Below are positions 26,698 to 35,719 of a DNA stretch of 64,000 bases, one piece after another. This DNA is from Sphingomonadaceae bacterium (GTDB taxonomy: Bacteria > Pseudomonadota > Alphaproteobacteria > Sphingomonadales > Sphingomonadaceae). Each line of letters starts with the position of its first letter. Positions within the stretch are counted from its first letter, which is position 1. The notes under the pieces were generated by a model that saw nothing but the letters and a program-made list of their open reading frames with translations, ran no database searches and was not told the origin of the DNA. Location: contig CANJQJ010000002.1 in assembly GCA_947476425.1 (NCBI GenBank), forward strand, positions 1 to 64,000, read 5' to 3'. The translations under genes were made by a program, and so were the position numbers.

Positions 26698-29526
26698 TCA
26701 TCCCGTCGCGAGCTTGCGCGATAGGGCGTGGGCGAGGGTGCGGAGTTTCTGCCATGCGAGCCACAGGCCGACACCGCCGACGATCGCGATCACCAGCAGG
26801 CCGCGCGGGCCGATCGGGGTACCGGCGGAATCCAGCATCCATTTGAACTGCAGGTGAGTGAGGTAAATGAAAAGCGAGGCGCCCGATATCATCAGGATCG
26901 GCCGGTTCAGCAGCTTCAGGATCGGCAAGCGCTTCACCAACAGCAGCAGCGCGCCCGAAGCGGCTATGAACGCCCAGCCCAGGTCCGGGAAGAACAGGGC
27001 CGTCGCTCCCGCATAGAGCGCCAGCATCGTCGCCATGAATGCCTTCTCCCGCAGGCTCCGGACGAAGGCGATCATCGCGCCGAGGATGAATGTCGGCCAG
27101 TGCGTGGTCGGGATATATTGGGCGAGATCTTCGAGCCCGGTCCGTAATATCAGGAAATTGTGGAAGAAAAGCGCCGGCACGATGAATTTCAGCGGGACTG
27201 CGACGGCAAGCATCGCGGCCGAAACCCGGTAGGGATTGGCCGTTAGCCGCGCGCTCCGGGAAGCGACGACGAACGCAATCGCGGTCATGCCAAGCAGCTG
27301 GATGATGCAATGCAGGTACCACAAATAGAATTCGCGCCCGACGCCGGCTTTCCCGATGAAATTGCTGTACAGCAGCGGTGTCGAGACACTCACCTGGCGT
27401 CCAGTGAAATAATCGAACGCATAGGCGGCGGCGCAATAGAGGATCGTCGGGACGAGGATCGACACCATCAGCCGCAGCACTGGCCTCACCGACTTCGCCA
27501 TGACCGATTCGGTCAGCTGGAGATGCCCGAACAGGAAGCCCGACACCAGGAAGAGGCCGCTCGTAGCACCGCCCGGATAGCCCGGGAACATGCTGAAATG
27601 ATAAGCGAGCACCATCATCAGCGCACCAGCGCGGATCAGCATCGCTGTATCGATGGTGCCCCAGATCGATCGCTTCGCGCTGGTTCCCCCGGCGAGTTGC
27701 CGAACGCTCATATGCGCCCAGTCTTCGGGCATGACGCCAAGCAGGTCCTCGGTCGCCAGATAGACCTGCACATAGCTCAGGCTGTCGCCGCCAAGGCTCG
27801 CATAGCTGCTGTCGCGCGAGATCATCCGCCGGTTGAGCAGCCCGGACCAGGCCGAGATGAGCGCGGCTTCCCCCGGGGACAAATCCACCTCGACGACCGC
27901 ATCGGCCAGGTCGGCCTCCGCGAGCGCCTCCAGCGCCCTGCGGTCGAGCTTGCCGTTGGGCAATAGCGGCATCGCATCGATCCGGACGATCTTCGCAGGG
28001 ACCATGTAACTCGGCAGCCGCTCACCCAGGAACTGGGTCAGCACGCCATCTACGTCGTCGATCACGCCAACGAAGATCGCGGTGATCGATCGCTCGAATT
28101 CGCTGGCGGGTGCAACCGCAAACGCCGCCTCGATATCCGGATGCGCGGCCAGTGCGGAGGCGACCTCGGCGAGATCGACTCGATAGCCGCGGACCTTGAT
28201 CTGGTCGTCCTGCCTGCCGATGATCGCGATATTGCCGTCGGGCAGGTAATAGCCGCGATCGCCGGTGTGATAAATCGTGCGCCGCCCGAAACGATCGATG
28301 CCGCGATCGTCGGGATCGGCCAGGATCGCGCCGGCTTCGACATAGCCGAGGCTCAGATAATTGGATCGGATCGCGATCTCGCCTTCCTCACCGATGCCCC
28401 TGGGCCGATAGTCCTGATCGACGATGGCGAGCTGGAAGCCATCCGAACCCTTGCCTACAGGCGCGGCTTTCAGCGCTTCGTCGCCACGCCAGCGATAATA
28501 GCCCGCCGCCTGTGGTGTCTCGGTCGCGCCGTAGAAATTGGTCACCTCGGCATTGGGTGCGAGCGCGCACAGCGCATCGATGACCTGCGGGCGGAGCATG
28601 TCGCCGCCCATGAAGATCCGGCGCAGGCAATCCAGCGCACGGGGCGAGCGCGCAGCGGTGAGCAATTGCGCCATCGCAGGAGTCATGTGGGCGACAGTCG
28701 GCTGCATCGCCTCGAACCATGAGGCGAGCTTGCCGGGTCCGAAAATCTCTTCCTGGTCGGGAATGAGCAGCGTCGCCCCGCGCGAAAGCGGCGCGAAGAT
28801 GTCGCGCATCAGCGGATCATGCGACAAGCCCGAGAGCATGGTGAAGCGATCATCTGATGATAAATCAAATGTTTGTGCCTGCCACCTTATAAAATGCGCG
28901 AGCGGAATGTGCGAACAGGCGACGCATTTCGGCACCCCTGTGCTGCCCGAGGTGAACAGGTAATAGGCCGGTGCCGCCGGGTCGATCGCTTCCGGCAGCG
29001 GAGACTCATCGCCCCTGAACGTCGTCAGCGTATCGACGAGCGGGATGCTGCGTTCCGTCGCCAGTTCGGTTGCGATGGTCCACCCCGGCGAACCGCTGCT
29101 AGCCAGCACCGCGTCGGGCATGCCGATATCGGCGAGCGTCTCGATGCGCCGGGCCGGATAGGCTGCGTCGAGCAGGATAAACACCGCACCGATCCGCGAG
29201 GCCGCGAGCAGCGCCCACACCAGCCACGGCTGCCGCTCGGCGATGATGACGACCCGCGATCCCGGGCCGATCCCCTTGGCCAGCAAGGCCCGCGCCAGCC
29301 CACGAGAACGCTCCTCGATCGTCGTGTAGCTGAATATCTCGCCATGATGCCGCAGTGCCGGAGCATCCGGACTGGCCTCGACATTCCGCAGGAAGGCGGC
29401 GTGAATCAGCTCGCCAGTCGCTGGCTCCAGCGGCGCGTCGAGATCAGGCAAAATGCCAGGCGGCGCCAAGGCGACCGAGGCGTCGAATATCTGGTCCTCC
29501 AGGGAGGAAGGTTCATTATATTCCAT
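26698..29526 (-). CDS. Adenylation-carrier-membrane acyltransferase fusion (NRPS-like)
   Basis: 942 residues in three parts. Residues about 40-535 are an adenylation domain with A3 FTSGSTGVPK (191-200), A5 NFYGATET (330-337), A7 YHTGDRGYY, A8 RGYRVDLAEV and A10 LPNGKLDRR with Lys527. Residues about 550-615 are a carrier domain with LGGDS, Ser582 being the phosphopantetheine site. From about 620 to the end is an acyltransferase-3 (OafA-like) membrane domain with YHFSMFPGYPGGATSGLFLV and many hydrophobic helices. There is no condensation or release domain. It could activate an acid, load it on the carrier and hand it to a lipid or sugar across the membrane, like DltA-DltC-DltB in one chain; the substrate is unknown. 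ATG 29526. Confidence 0.9.
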   Translation of the reverse strand: MEYNEPSSLEDQIFDASVALAPPGILPDLDAPLEPATGELIHAAFLRNVEASPDAPALRHHGEIFSYTTIEERSRGLARALLAKGIGPGSRVVIIAERQPWLVWALLAASRIGAVFILLDAAYPARRIETLADIGMPDAVLASSGSPGWTIATELATERSIPLVDTLTTFRGDESPLPEAIDPAAPAYYLFTSGSTGVPKCVACSHIPLAHFIRWQAQTFDLSSDDRFTMLSGLSHDPLMRDIFAPLSRGATLLIPDQEEIFGPGKLASWFEAMQPTVAHMTPAMAQLLTAARSPRALDCLRRIFMGGDMLRPQVIDALCALAPNAEVTNFYGATETPQAAGYYRWRGDEALKAAPVGKGSDGFQLAIVDQDYRPRGIGEEGEIAIRSNYLSLGYVEAGAILADPDDRGIDRFGRRTIYHTGDRGYYLPDGNIAIIGRQDDQIKVRGYRVDLAEVASALAAHPDIEAAFAVAPASEFERSITAIFVGVIDDVDGVLTQFLGERLPSYMVPAKIVRIDAMPLLPNGKLDRRALEALAEADLADAVVEVDLSPGEAALISAWSGLLNRRMISRDSSYASLGGDSLSYVQVYLATEDLLGVMPEDWAHMSVRQLAGGTSAKRSIWGTIDTAMLIRAGALMMVLAYHFSMFPGYPGGATSGLFLVSGFLFGHLQLTESVMAKSVRPVLRLMVSILVPTILYCAAAYAFDYFTGRQVSVSTPLLYSNFIGKAGVGREFYLWYLHCIIQLLGMTAIAFVVASRSARLTANPYRVSAAMLAVAVPLKFIVPALFFHNFLILRTGLEDLAQYIPTTHWPTFILGAMIAFVRSLREKAFMATMLALYAGATALFFPDLGWAFIAASGALLLLVKRLPILKLLNRPILMISGASLFIYLTHLQFKWMLDSAGTPIGPRGLLVIAIVGGVGLWLAWQKLRTLAHALSRKLATG

Positions 29527-29605
29527 GAAGTGACTGCCCGGCCCAATCGATCAAGATCAAGCGGCAGCGTTACGCCAATCAAGTGTAGATTCGGTTGCCT
29601 ACGCG

Positions 29606-29651
29606 TCAGCGCATCTTCTTGAGCCAGGCGCGCTCAGCGCATCTTCTTGAG
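29606..29651. repeat. 18-base direct duplication at the end of the FAD oxidoreductase gene
   Basis: TCAGCGCATCTTCTTGAG occurs at 29606-29623 and 29634-29651, a 28-base shift. The second copy encodes the last residues and the stop (LKKMR, stop) of the flavoenzyme; the first is an extra copy just downstream. It looks like a recent small tandem duplication. Confidence 0.8.
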
Positions 29652-31211
29652 GTAGCGCAAGGTGCGATCGGCTGCGATCCGGCCTGCAATGCCGGAGACT
29701 CCGCCGCCCGGATGGCTGCCCGCCCCGCCAAGGAACAGGCCAGGGACGGCAGGCTTGGGTCCGCCGAAGCCGGTCGCCGGGCGGTGCAGCCCGGAACGCA
29801 GCGGCCCGAAATCGACATGGGTGACGCAGCCATTGGTGGCGCCAACGCGCTTCTCGCGCTCGCGCGCGGTTTCGACGAAGCGGCCAACTTCCTTGTCGAA
29901 GCCGTCATAATATTCCGAAAGCTGCGCGATGATCGAGGTCATGGTCTTGTCCTTGAGCTCGGGCGACCAGCCCTCGCGGGCATCCACCGCCATCGCTGGC
30001 AAATAGAGATAGGCGACCGAGCAACCTTCCGGCGCCTGCGACGGATCGATGTTCGACATCGGGCTCACCGAAACGGCGTGGCGCTGCGGAATATCGCCGC
30101 GACGCGCCGAGGCGAAGCTCTCGCGCACCTCGTCGGGCACGCCGATCAGGCCAACGGCATTGTTGATGTTGGCACCGTCGTGGCGCAGATCCTGGTGGCG
30201 CTTGAGCCGCAAGGGCGCCGCCATCGCGACATTGGCGAGGAAAGGCGCCGCGTTCGAGCGGTTGGACGGCACATGCTCGATCCGCTGGAGCAGCCGTCGC
30301 TCGACCCCGCCGGGCGTGGTCAGCGCAAAGGTGGTGCGCGGGTCGCTCGTCGCGATGACGACCTTCGAGCGAAGTACTCGTCCGTCCGCAAGCCGCACGC
30401 CCTTGGCAGCACCGTCCTCGATCAGGATCTCGACCACCGGCGCATCCACCATTATCTCGGCGCCCGAGGCGGTGATGCTCGCGGCGAGCGCGTTCGAGAA
30501 GGATTGCAGACTGCCCACCGGCTTGCCGGTGCCGAGGCGGTGCGTGACTGCGAAGATCATGTAGGCGGCGGCATTGCCGTCATCGTCGAGAGGCCCCGCG
30601 CCAGCAGCGATCCCGGTCAGCAACCCGATCGTGGCTGGATGTTCGAACCATTCGCAAGCGACCTGGTCCGAGGTCGCCTTGGAGATGGCGATGAGCTGGT
30701 CCTTAAGCTTGACGTTGCGAACCGCGCCGCCGATCATCTTGCCCAGATTGCTGAAATCGGGCCGCCCCGGCTCAGCCATCATGATCGGGAAGCCGATGTC
30801 CATCAGCGCGTCCATGACTTCCATGAATTTGAGATATTGCTTGCCGTCGCCGGGGTGGATTCGGGCGATGTCGTCGGCGGTGCGCTTATAGTCGCGGAAC
30901 AGCGCGATCGAGCTGCCGTCGGGATGAAGATAGGCATAGCTCGGATCGGGATCGATTGTGCGAAGGCCATGCTTGGCGAGTTCGAGATCCTCGATAAGCC
31001 CGGAATTCCGCACGAACAGCAGCTCGACCGCGCATGGCGTGACCAGATAGTCCGGCGCTTCCGGGATCAAATAGCCCGACGTCGTCATCCCGCCGACCTT
31101 CGCCGATCGCTCGACCACGACGACCTTCTTCCCGGCACGGCTGAGATAGCCTGCCGCCGCCATGCCGTTGTGGCCGGCGCCGATGATGATGGCGTCGTGG
31201 ATGTCGGTCAT
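29634..31211 (-). CDS. CrtI/PYROXD2-like FAD-dependent oxidoreductase
   Basis: 525-residue flavoprotein of the phytoene desaturase superfamily. The N-terminal dinucleotide fold is IIIGAGHNGMAAAGYLSRAG with an acidic residue after the second strand (VVVVERS) and GGMTTSG; the C-terminal FAD segment is PGLFLGGAGSHPGGGVSGIAG. The HNG variant and overall length match the group of animal PYROXD2 and bacterial relatives rather than true carotenoid desaturases, and no carotenoid genes are nearby. Substrate unknown. ATG 31211. It is 107 bases upstream of the A-T-acyltransferase gene on the same strand, so the two may share a transcript. Confidence 0.87.
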   Translation of the reverse strand: MTDIHDAIIIGAGHNGMAAAGYLSRAGKKVVVVERSAKVGGMTTSGYLIPEAPDYLVTPCAVELLFVRNSGLIEDLELAKHGLRTIDPDPSYAYLHPDGSSIALFRDYKRTADDIARIHPGDGKQYLKFMEVMDALMDIGFPIMMAEPGRPDFSNLGKMIGGAVRNVKLKDQLIAISKATSDQVACEWFEHPATIGLLTGIAAGAGPLDDDGNAAAYMIFAVTHRLGTGKPVGSLQSFSNALAASITASGAEIMVDAPVVEILIEDGAAKGVRLADGRVLRSKVVIATSDPRTTFALTTPGGVERRLLQRIEHVPSNRSNAAPFLANVAMAAPLRLKRHQDLRHDGANINNAVGLIGVPDEVRESFASARRGDIPQRHAVSVSPMSNIDPSQAPEGCSVAYLYLPAMAVDAREGWSPELKDKTMTSIIAQLSEYYDGFDKEVGRFVETAREREKRVGATNGCVTHVDFGPLRSGLHRPATGFGGPKPAVPGLFLGGAGSHPGGGVSGIAGRIAADRTLRYLKKMR

Positions 31212-31337
31212 GGTCTTCCCCTCGCTTCGTTCGGCGGCGAACCTAGTCCATCGCCTGCGGCATTACCATTACGCGGCGTAAAATGGTGTTTGCCATAGAT
31301 GGAGTGGGATGACGTTGGATCGAACCCGCCTTCCCCC

Positions 31338-31450
31338 CGCTCATCCTGAGCAGGGGCTGAGCCTGTCGAAGACCCGTCTCGAAGGACAGCACCGGAGCGT
31401 CCTTCGAGACGCCATTTCGACAAGCTCAATGGCTCCTCAGGATGAGCGGG
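31338..31450. repeat. Dispersed nested inverted repeat, copy 3
   Basis: Same orientation and arms as copies 1 and 2, with one change in the left outer arm (CTCATCCTGAGCA). Unlike the others it lies between two genes on the same strand: downstream of the SDR at 31484 and upstream of the FAD oxidoreductase. Confidence 0.9.
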
Positions 31451-31483
31451 GGCGGGTTCAACCTGACGTCAACCCGGCGCGCC

Positions 31484-32302
31484 CTACCCCTGCGCCAGCA
31501 GCTTCGACGACGACGGCCCCTGCAGCCCGAACCCGGCGCGACCGCCATCCACTGGCAGCAAATGCCCGGTAATCATCCGCGCCTCGTCCGACGCCAGGAA
31601 CAGGATCGCATCCGCCTGGTCCTCGGGCTTGATCAGGCCGAGGATCGCCTGCTGCCCGGCGATCAGGTCAGCGATCATCTGGGCGTTGAAATGAATGTGG
31701 AGCATCGGCGTCTCGGTCGATCCCGGCAGTACCGCGTTCACGCGAATGCCATGCTTGGCATAGTCCGACGCCGCGAACAGCGTGATGTGGTTGAGCGCTG
31801 CCTTGGCGACGCCATAGGCCATTGGCGCGTGCCGCTCCGCCGCAAGCGACGCCATCGACGAGACGTTGACGATCGCACCAGCGCCAGCCGCCATCATCAC
31901 CTGCACCTCCTCGCGCATCAGCAGGAAGACGCTCTCCAGCGAGATCGCCATCGTCCGGCGGAAGGTCTCGAGGTCCGTGTCGTGGATCGAGCTGCCGGGG
32001 CGATCATTAACTGCGCCCCCGCCCAGCACATTGGCTGCGATGTCGAGCTTGCCGAGCAACGCGACCGTTCGCTTGACGAGTTCGGCAACTTCGCCGGGAT
32101 CGGTGCAATCCGCATGGATGTAGATCGCCTTGCCGCCCGCTTCGCGCATCTCGCGCGCCAGTGCCTCGCCGGGCTCGTCCTGGATGTCGCCAATGACGAC
32201 CGACGCACCTTCGGCGATGAACTTGCGCACGCTCGCGGCGCCCATGCCGCCAGCACCGCCCGCGACGAGCACGGCTTTTCCTTCAAACCTGTTTGGACGC
32301 AT
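31484..32302 (-). CDS. SDR family NAD(P)-dependent oxidoreductase
   Basis: 272-residue classical short-chain dehydrogenase. Cofactor motif VLVAGGAGGMGAAS (TGxxxGxG-like), NVLGGGA in place of NNAG, catalytic Ser in NVSSMAS and Tyr/Lys in YGVAK, then LPGSTETPM. An acidic residue after the second strand (GDIQDE) favours NAD+. The C-terminal GGRAGFGLQGP is of normal length. It is 20 bases downstream of the molybdopterin oxidoreductase and is probably the last gene of the P450 operon. Substrate unknown, likely a secondary alcohol. Confidence 0.9.
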   Translation of the reverse strand: MRPNRFEGKAVLVAGGAGGMGAASVRKFIAEGASVVIGDIQDEPGEALAREMREAGGKAIYIHADCTDPGEVAELVKRTVALLGKLDIAANVLGGGAVNDRPGSSIHDTDLETFRRTMAISLESVFLLMREEVQVMMAAGAGAIVNVSSMASLAAERHAPMAYGVAKAALNHITLFAASDYAKHGIRVNAVLPGSTETPMLHIHFNAQMIADLIAGQQAILGLIKPEDQADAILFLASDEARMITGHLLPVDGGRAGFGLQGPSSSKLLAQG

Positions 32303-32322
32303 CCGCTTGTTTTCCTTCTTGG

Positions 32323-34452
32323 CTAAACAGTCTCAGCCTCGACCCGGCGGATATCGACCGGGATCGCGGTCATGCGCGGCATGGCGTTGATCGTCTGGAG
32401 ATCGCGATCGGTGCTGATCAGCAGGTTGGGCGATGCGCCGTACGTCTTGAAATCCGCGTCGCCGGGAAAGGCGCCAAAGCCGTGGCTGATCGAGACGACG
32501 CCGTTGCGCAGCGCCCCATCGCTTTCGGCCAGCACCCGGATCGCGCCATTGTCGGAGCGGATCTCGATCCAGTCGCCCTCCCCGATCGCCTGGTCGGCCA
32601 TGTCGCCCGGATTCATGTAGGCGACATTATACGGCATCAGCCGCTGAAGCTCAGGCAGGTTGGCGCCCATCGAGTTCATCCGGTGGCGCGAGCGGCGGTT
32701 GATCATCCGGAACGCGAAGCCGTCGCTGGCCGGCGAATCCAGCTCTGCGCGCAACAGCCCGATTTCCGCCACGACATCATCGGGCATCGTCGCGAAGCGG
32801 CCAGCCGTCGCGGGATCGGCCGGCAGCGCATAGACTTCCTCGTCGTGATAATAGCCGCGCGGGTGGCGACGGATTTCGTCCAGAGATGCCGGCGCCCCCA
32901 CGAGCGTCATCGCGATCAGATCATCCTCGGTCGGCGCCGTCACCATGTCGAGTGCCGTCCCCATATAGTCGATCTGGACGCCGAGCCGAGCCGCCAGCGC
33001 CCACATCACCCACCATTCGTCGCACACTTCGGAATCGGCTGGCGGTGCCACGATCGGCGGCGTGTAGCGCGTATAAGGCGTCGGGAAGATGTTCGGCTCG
33101 AACAGGTAGATCGGCAGGTCCGGGCGCTCGAACTGGAGCTTGGGGGGCAGGATGTAGTGCGACATCTGCGCCGTAGCGGACATCGTCGGCTCGATGCTGA
33201 CGAGCAGGTCGAGCGCCTCGAGCGCCTTCGCCATCTTGCGCTGGTCGGGCACCGCACTCGCCGGATTTCCGCCATGGTTGAGCATGAAGCGAACCCGTCC
33301 GGCGCCCGGCTCGAGGATATCGTCGGCGAGCTTGCCAGTGACCATCTCGCCGCCGACCAGGCCATAATCGCCAAGCCGCGATTGCGGCCCGCTCTCCCAG
33401 GCGCGCGGCAATGGCACGACCTGCGCCGGCTTGGGGCCGCGATTGAGCACGAATCCCTGGTTGGGGATTCGTTCGCCGGCACGGATCATGCGGCCACAGA
33501 TCACGTTGAGCGCCTCGACGAGATGCTCGGCGAGATTGGAATGCGGCCCCATGTCGGTGCCGGTGCCAGTCGCGGCGATTCCGCGCTTGCCATCACGCGC
33601 GAACATTTCGGCGATCGCTTGCAACTGCTGCGCGGTGATCCCGGCGCGCTCGGCGACACGCTCGGCCGTGAACGGCGCGACCTGCGCGCGCAGCTGATCG
33701 AGATCGCCGACATGATCGGCGCAGAATTCCGCATCATGCCAGCCATTTTCGAGGACGATGCGCAGGATCGCGGCGAGGATCGCCGCGTCATGGCCGGGCA
33801 GCGGCTGGACGAACAGATCGGCATATTGCGCGGTCTCGGTGCGGCGCGGATCGATCACGATGAGCTTGAGGCCCCGCGCCTTGGCGGCCTTGATCCGCTT
33901 GACCGGATTGCGCGTATCGAGTTGCGCCATCGAGACCATCGGGTTGACGCCCATCACCATCGCGACATCGCTGGTCTGGAAATCCTGCTTGCCCGGCGGC
34001 CAGATGCCGAGCCGATATGCGGCGATAACCTTGGCCGACTGGTCGATCGTCAGCGTCGTGTAGAGCTTGTGCGATCCAAGCGCGCCGAGGAATCCGGGCA
34101 GCATGCCGAGGCCGGCGGTGGTGAAGAACCCGCCGGTGCCGCGGAAACCCGCAATCGCATCGGGGCCGTCCTCTTCGAGGATCGTGCGCAGCTTGGCGGC
34201 GATCTCGTCGAGCGCCTGTTCGAGCCCGATCTTGACGAAGCTGCCGTCGGGCTGGCGCTTCAACGGGTGAAGCAGCCGGCTCGGCTCGGTATGCGCCGAT
34301 GGCAGGGTCGATCCCTTCGAGCAGATATATCCGATGCTGCGGGGATCATCGCGATCCCCGTGCGCCGACACAGGTCGCCCCTCATCGTCGATCGTGACGA
34401 CGAGCCCGCAATGCCCGGTGCAGATGCGGCAATATGTCAGCGCTTCGGTCAT
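32323..34452 (-). CDS. Molybdopterin-dependent oxidoreductase (formate dehydrogenase/nitrate reductase superfamily)
   Basis: 709-residue cytoplasmic enzyme with no Tat signal. The N-terminal [4Fe-4S] site is CRICTGHC plus CSKG (Cys8, 11, 15, 44). The molybdopterin domains follow, including MGVNPMVSMAQLDTRNP and LIVIDPRRTETAQYADLFVQP, and the C-terminal dinucleotide-binding-type barrel around SRHRMNSMGANLPEL. No FdhD, chaperone, iron-sulfur or membrane subunit is next to it. It sits between a P450 (1 base away) and an SDR, so a hydroxylation or dehydrogenation step in a catabolic pathway is more likely than formate respiration. ATG 34452. Confidence 0.9.
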   Translation of the reverse strand: MTEALTYCRICTGHCGLVVTIDDEGRPVSAHGDRDDPRSIGYICSKGSTLPSAHTEPSRLLHPLKRQPDGSFVKIGLEQALDEIAAKLRTILEEDGPDAIAGFRGTGGFFTTAGLGMLPGFLGALGSHKLYTTLTIDQSAKVIAAYRLGIWPPGKQDFQTSDVAMVMGVNPMVSMAQLDTRNPVKRIKAAKARGLKLIVIDPRRTETAQYADLFVQPLPGHDAAILAAILRIVLENGWHDAEFCADHVGDLDQLRAQVAPFTAERVAERAGITAQQLQAIAEMFARDGKRGIAATGTGTDMGPHSNLAEHLVEALNVICGRMIRAGERIPNQGFVLNRGPKPAQVVPLPRAWESGPQSRLGDYGLVGGEMVTGKLADDILEPGAGRVRFMLNHGGNPASAVPDQRKMAKALEALDLLVSIEPTMSATAQMSHYILPPKLQFERPDLPIYLFEPNIFPTPYTRYTPPIVAPPADSEVCDEWWVMWALAARLGVQIDYMGTALDMVTAPTEDDLIAMTLVGAPASLDEIRRHPRGYYHDEEVYALPADPATAGRFATMPDDVVAEIGLLRAELDSPASDGFAFRMINRRSRHRMNSMGANLPELQRLMPYNVAYMNPGDMADQAIGEGDWIEIRSDNGAIRVLAESDGALRNGVVSISHGFGAFPGDADFKTYGASPNLLISTDRDLQTINAMPRMTAIPVDIRRVEAETV

Positions 34453-34453
34453 G

Positions 34454-35719
34454 TCAGTGTGTCCGCATCGGGATGCTGAGCGGGGCGAGCTCGCCGGTCA
34501 AGCCCCGATAGCTTGGCTGGAAGCCGGGATCGACGAGCTTGAGATCGGGGAAGCGCTCAAGCATTCGAAGCAGCGCCGTGCGCAGGATATTGCGCGCAAG
34601 GCGACGGCCGATGCAATGATGGATTCCCGATCCGAACACCAGCGGCGCGCGGATCTTGCGGCGAATGTCGAAACGGAACGGATCTTCATATTCGCTCGGA
34701 TCATAGCCCGACGCCAGCGGCGAGACATAGACCGGCATGTCCTTTGGAATGCGAGTCCCGCCGACCTCGGTATCGCATGCCGCGAAACGAACGAACGAGA
34801 CGATGCCGGGCCCGTTGAGGCGAAGGCATTCCTCGATCGCATTATCGACCAGCCCGGGCTCGGCGAGCAGCTCGGCCTTCGTCTCGGGGTGGCGGCAGAA
34901 CAGCATCAGCGCACCGCCAAGCGTGTTGGCGGTGGTGCCGATTCCGGCGGTGGCGATCGAGTTGATCTGGCCGAACAGCTCGTTGTCGGTCAGCTTGTCG
35001 CCTTCCTCGCGAGCGCTGATCAGGCTGCTGATCAGGTCGGGACCCGGGGTCTCGCGGCGAATGCGGATGATCTCGGCGATCGCCTCGCTCACCCCGCCGA
35101 TCGCCTGCATGAACGAGGGCGGCAGGCCCTCGGCGGCATCGTAGGACGGCAGCTTGTTCATCTCGTCCTGCATCTGCCCGAACACGGCGATATGCGCCGG
35201 GCTGAGCTTGAACGATCCCTCGAGCATGATGCGCGGGATGAGCTTGTCCGCAAAATCGACCATCGCATCGAATTCGGGGCCGGATTCGGCGATCTTGTCG
35301 AGCTGCTCGTCGATGATCCGCACGACATCCGCCTGCTGCGCGTCGATCGCCTGCGGCGTGAAGGAGGGGTTCATCAGCTTGCGAACGCGATTGTGGCGGG
35401 CGCCGTCCATCTGCAGCACGCTTTCGAGCCCGCCGAACATGTCGAACAGCTCATAGCCCTCGCGCTTCGGGGCGACGACGGTAAATCGCTCGGCATCGGT
35501 ATAGACCTCGCGAATGTCGCGGCCTCGGCCGCACATCACCGAGAGGATGCCGTTCTGGCGGATGTAGAATGGCCGCCGCATTCCCCAGCTCGCCACGACG
35601 CCGTTGAGCGCGGTCTGGCGAAGCTGCTCGTCGCCGAGCCACATCGGGAAATAATTGCCTGGCTCGAGTTCATCGAGGGAGGCGACCGAGCAATCGCGGA
35701 TCGGGACGTGATCAGTCAT
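34454..35719 (-). CDS. Cytochrome P450
   Basis: 421-residue soluble bacterial P450. The I-helix motif is TAGIGTTAN (oxygen activation), the ExxR is EECLR, and the heme-binding loop is FGSGIHHCIGRRLAR with the Cys thiolate ligand. ATG 35719 (MTDHVPIRD) gives the usual length; 39 codons upstream lie inside the SDR gene in another frame. It overlaps the upstream SDR by 8 bases and is 1 base from the molybdoenzyme gene. Electron partners (ferredoxin, ferredoxin reductase) are not in this cluster. Substrate unknown; related enzymes in sphingomonads act on terpenoids, steroids and similar ring compounds. Confidence 0.94.
   Translation of the reverse strand: MTDHVPIRDCSVASLDELEPGNYFPMWLGDEQLRQTALNGVVASWGMRRPFYIRQNGILSVMCGRGRDIREVYTDAERFTVVAPKREGYELFDMFGGLESVLQMDGARHNRVRKLMNPSFTPQAIDAQQADVVRIIDEQLDKIAESGPEFDAMVDFADKLIPRIMLEGSFKLSPAHIAVFGQMQDEMNKLPSYDAAEGLPPSFMQAIGGVSEAIAEIIRIRRETPGPDLISSLISAREEGDKLTDNELFGQINSIATAGIGTTANTLGGALMLFCRHPETKAELLAEPGLVDNAIEECLRLNGPGIVSFVRFAACDTEVGGTRIPKDMPVYVSPLASGYDPSEYEDPFRFDIRRKIRAPLVFGSGIHHCIGRRLARNILRTALLRMLERFPDLKLVDPGFQPSYRGLTGELAPLSIPMRTH

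Noticed and set aside
26510-27436. 308-codon minus-strand frame through the tRNA-Ser gene
   Set aside because: It lies out of frame with the A-T-acyltransferase gene and crosses an intact tRNA; no domain.
29595-31298. 567-codon plus-strand frame opposite the FAD oxidoreductase
   Set aside because: Antisense shadow; low-complexity Arg/Asp/Ala-rich translation without domain motifs.
32293-34479. 728-codon open frame on the plus strand opposite the molybdopterin oxidoreductase
   Set aside because: Antisense shadow produced by GC-rich codon bias; the product has no recognisable domain and the minus-strand gene has clear catalytic motifs.
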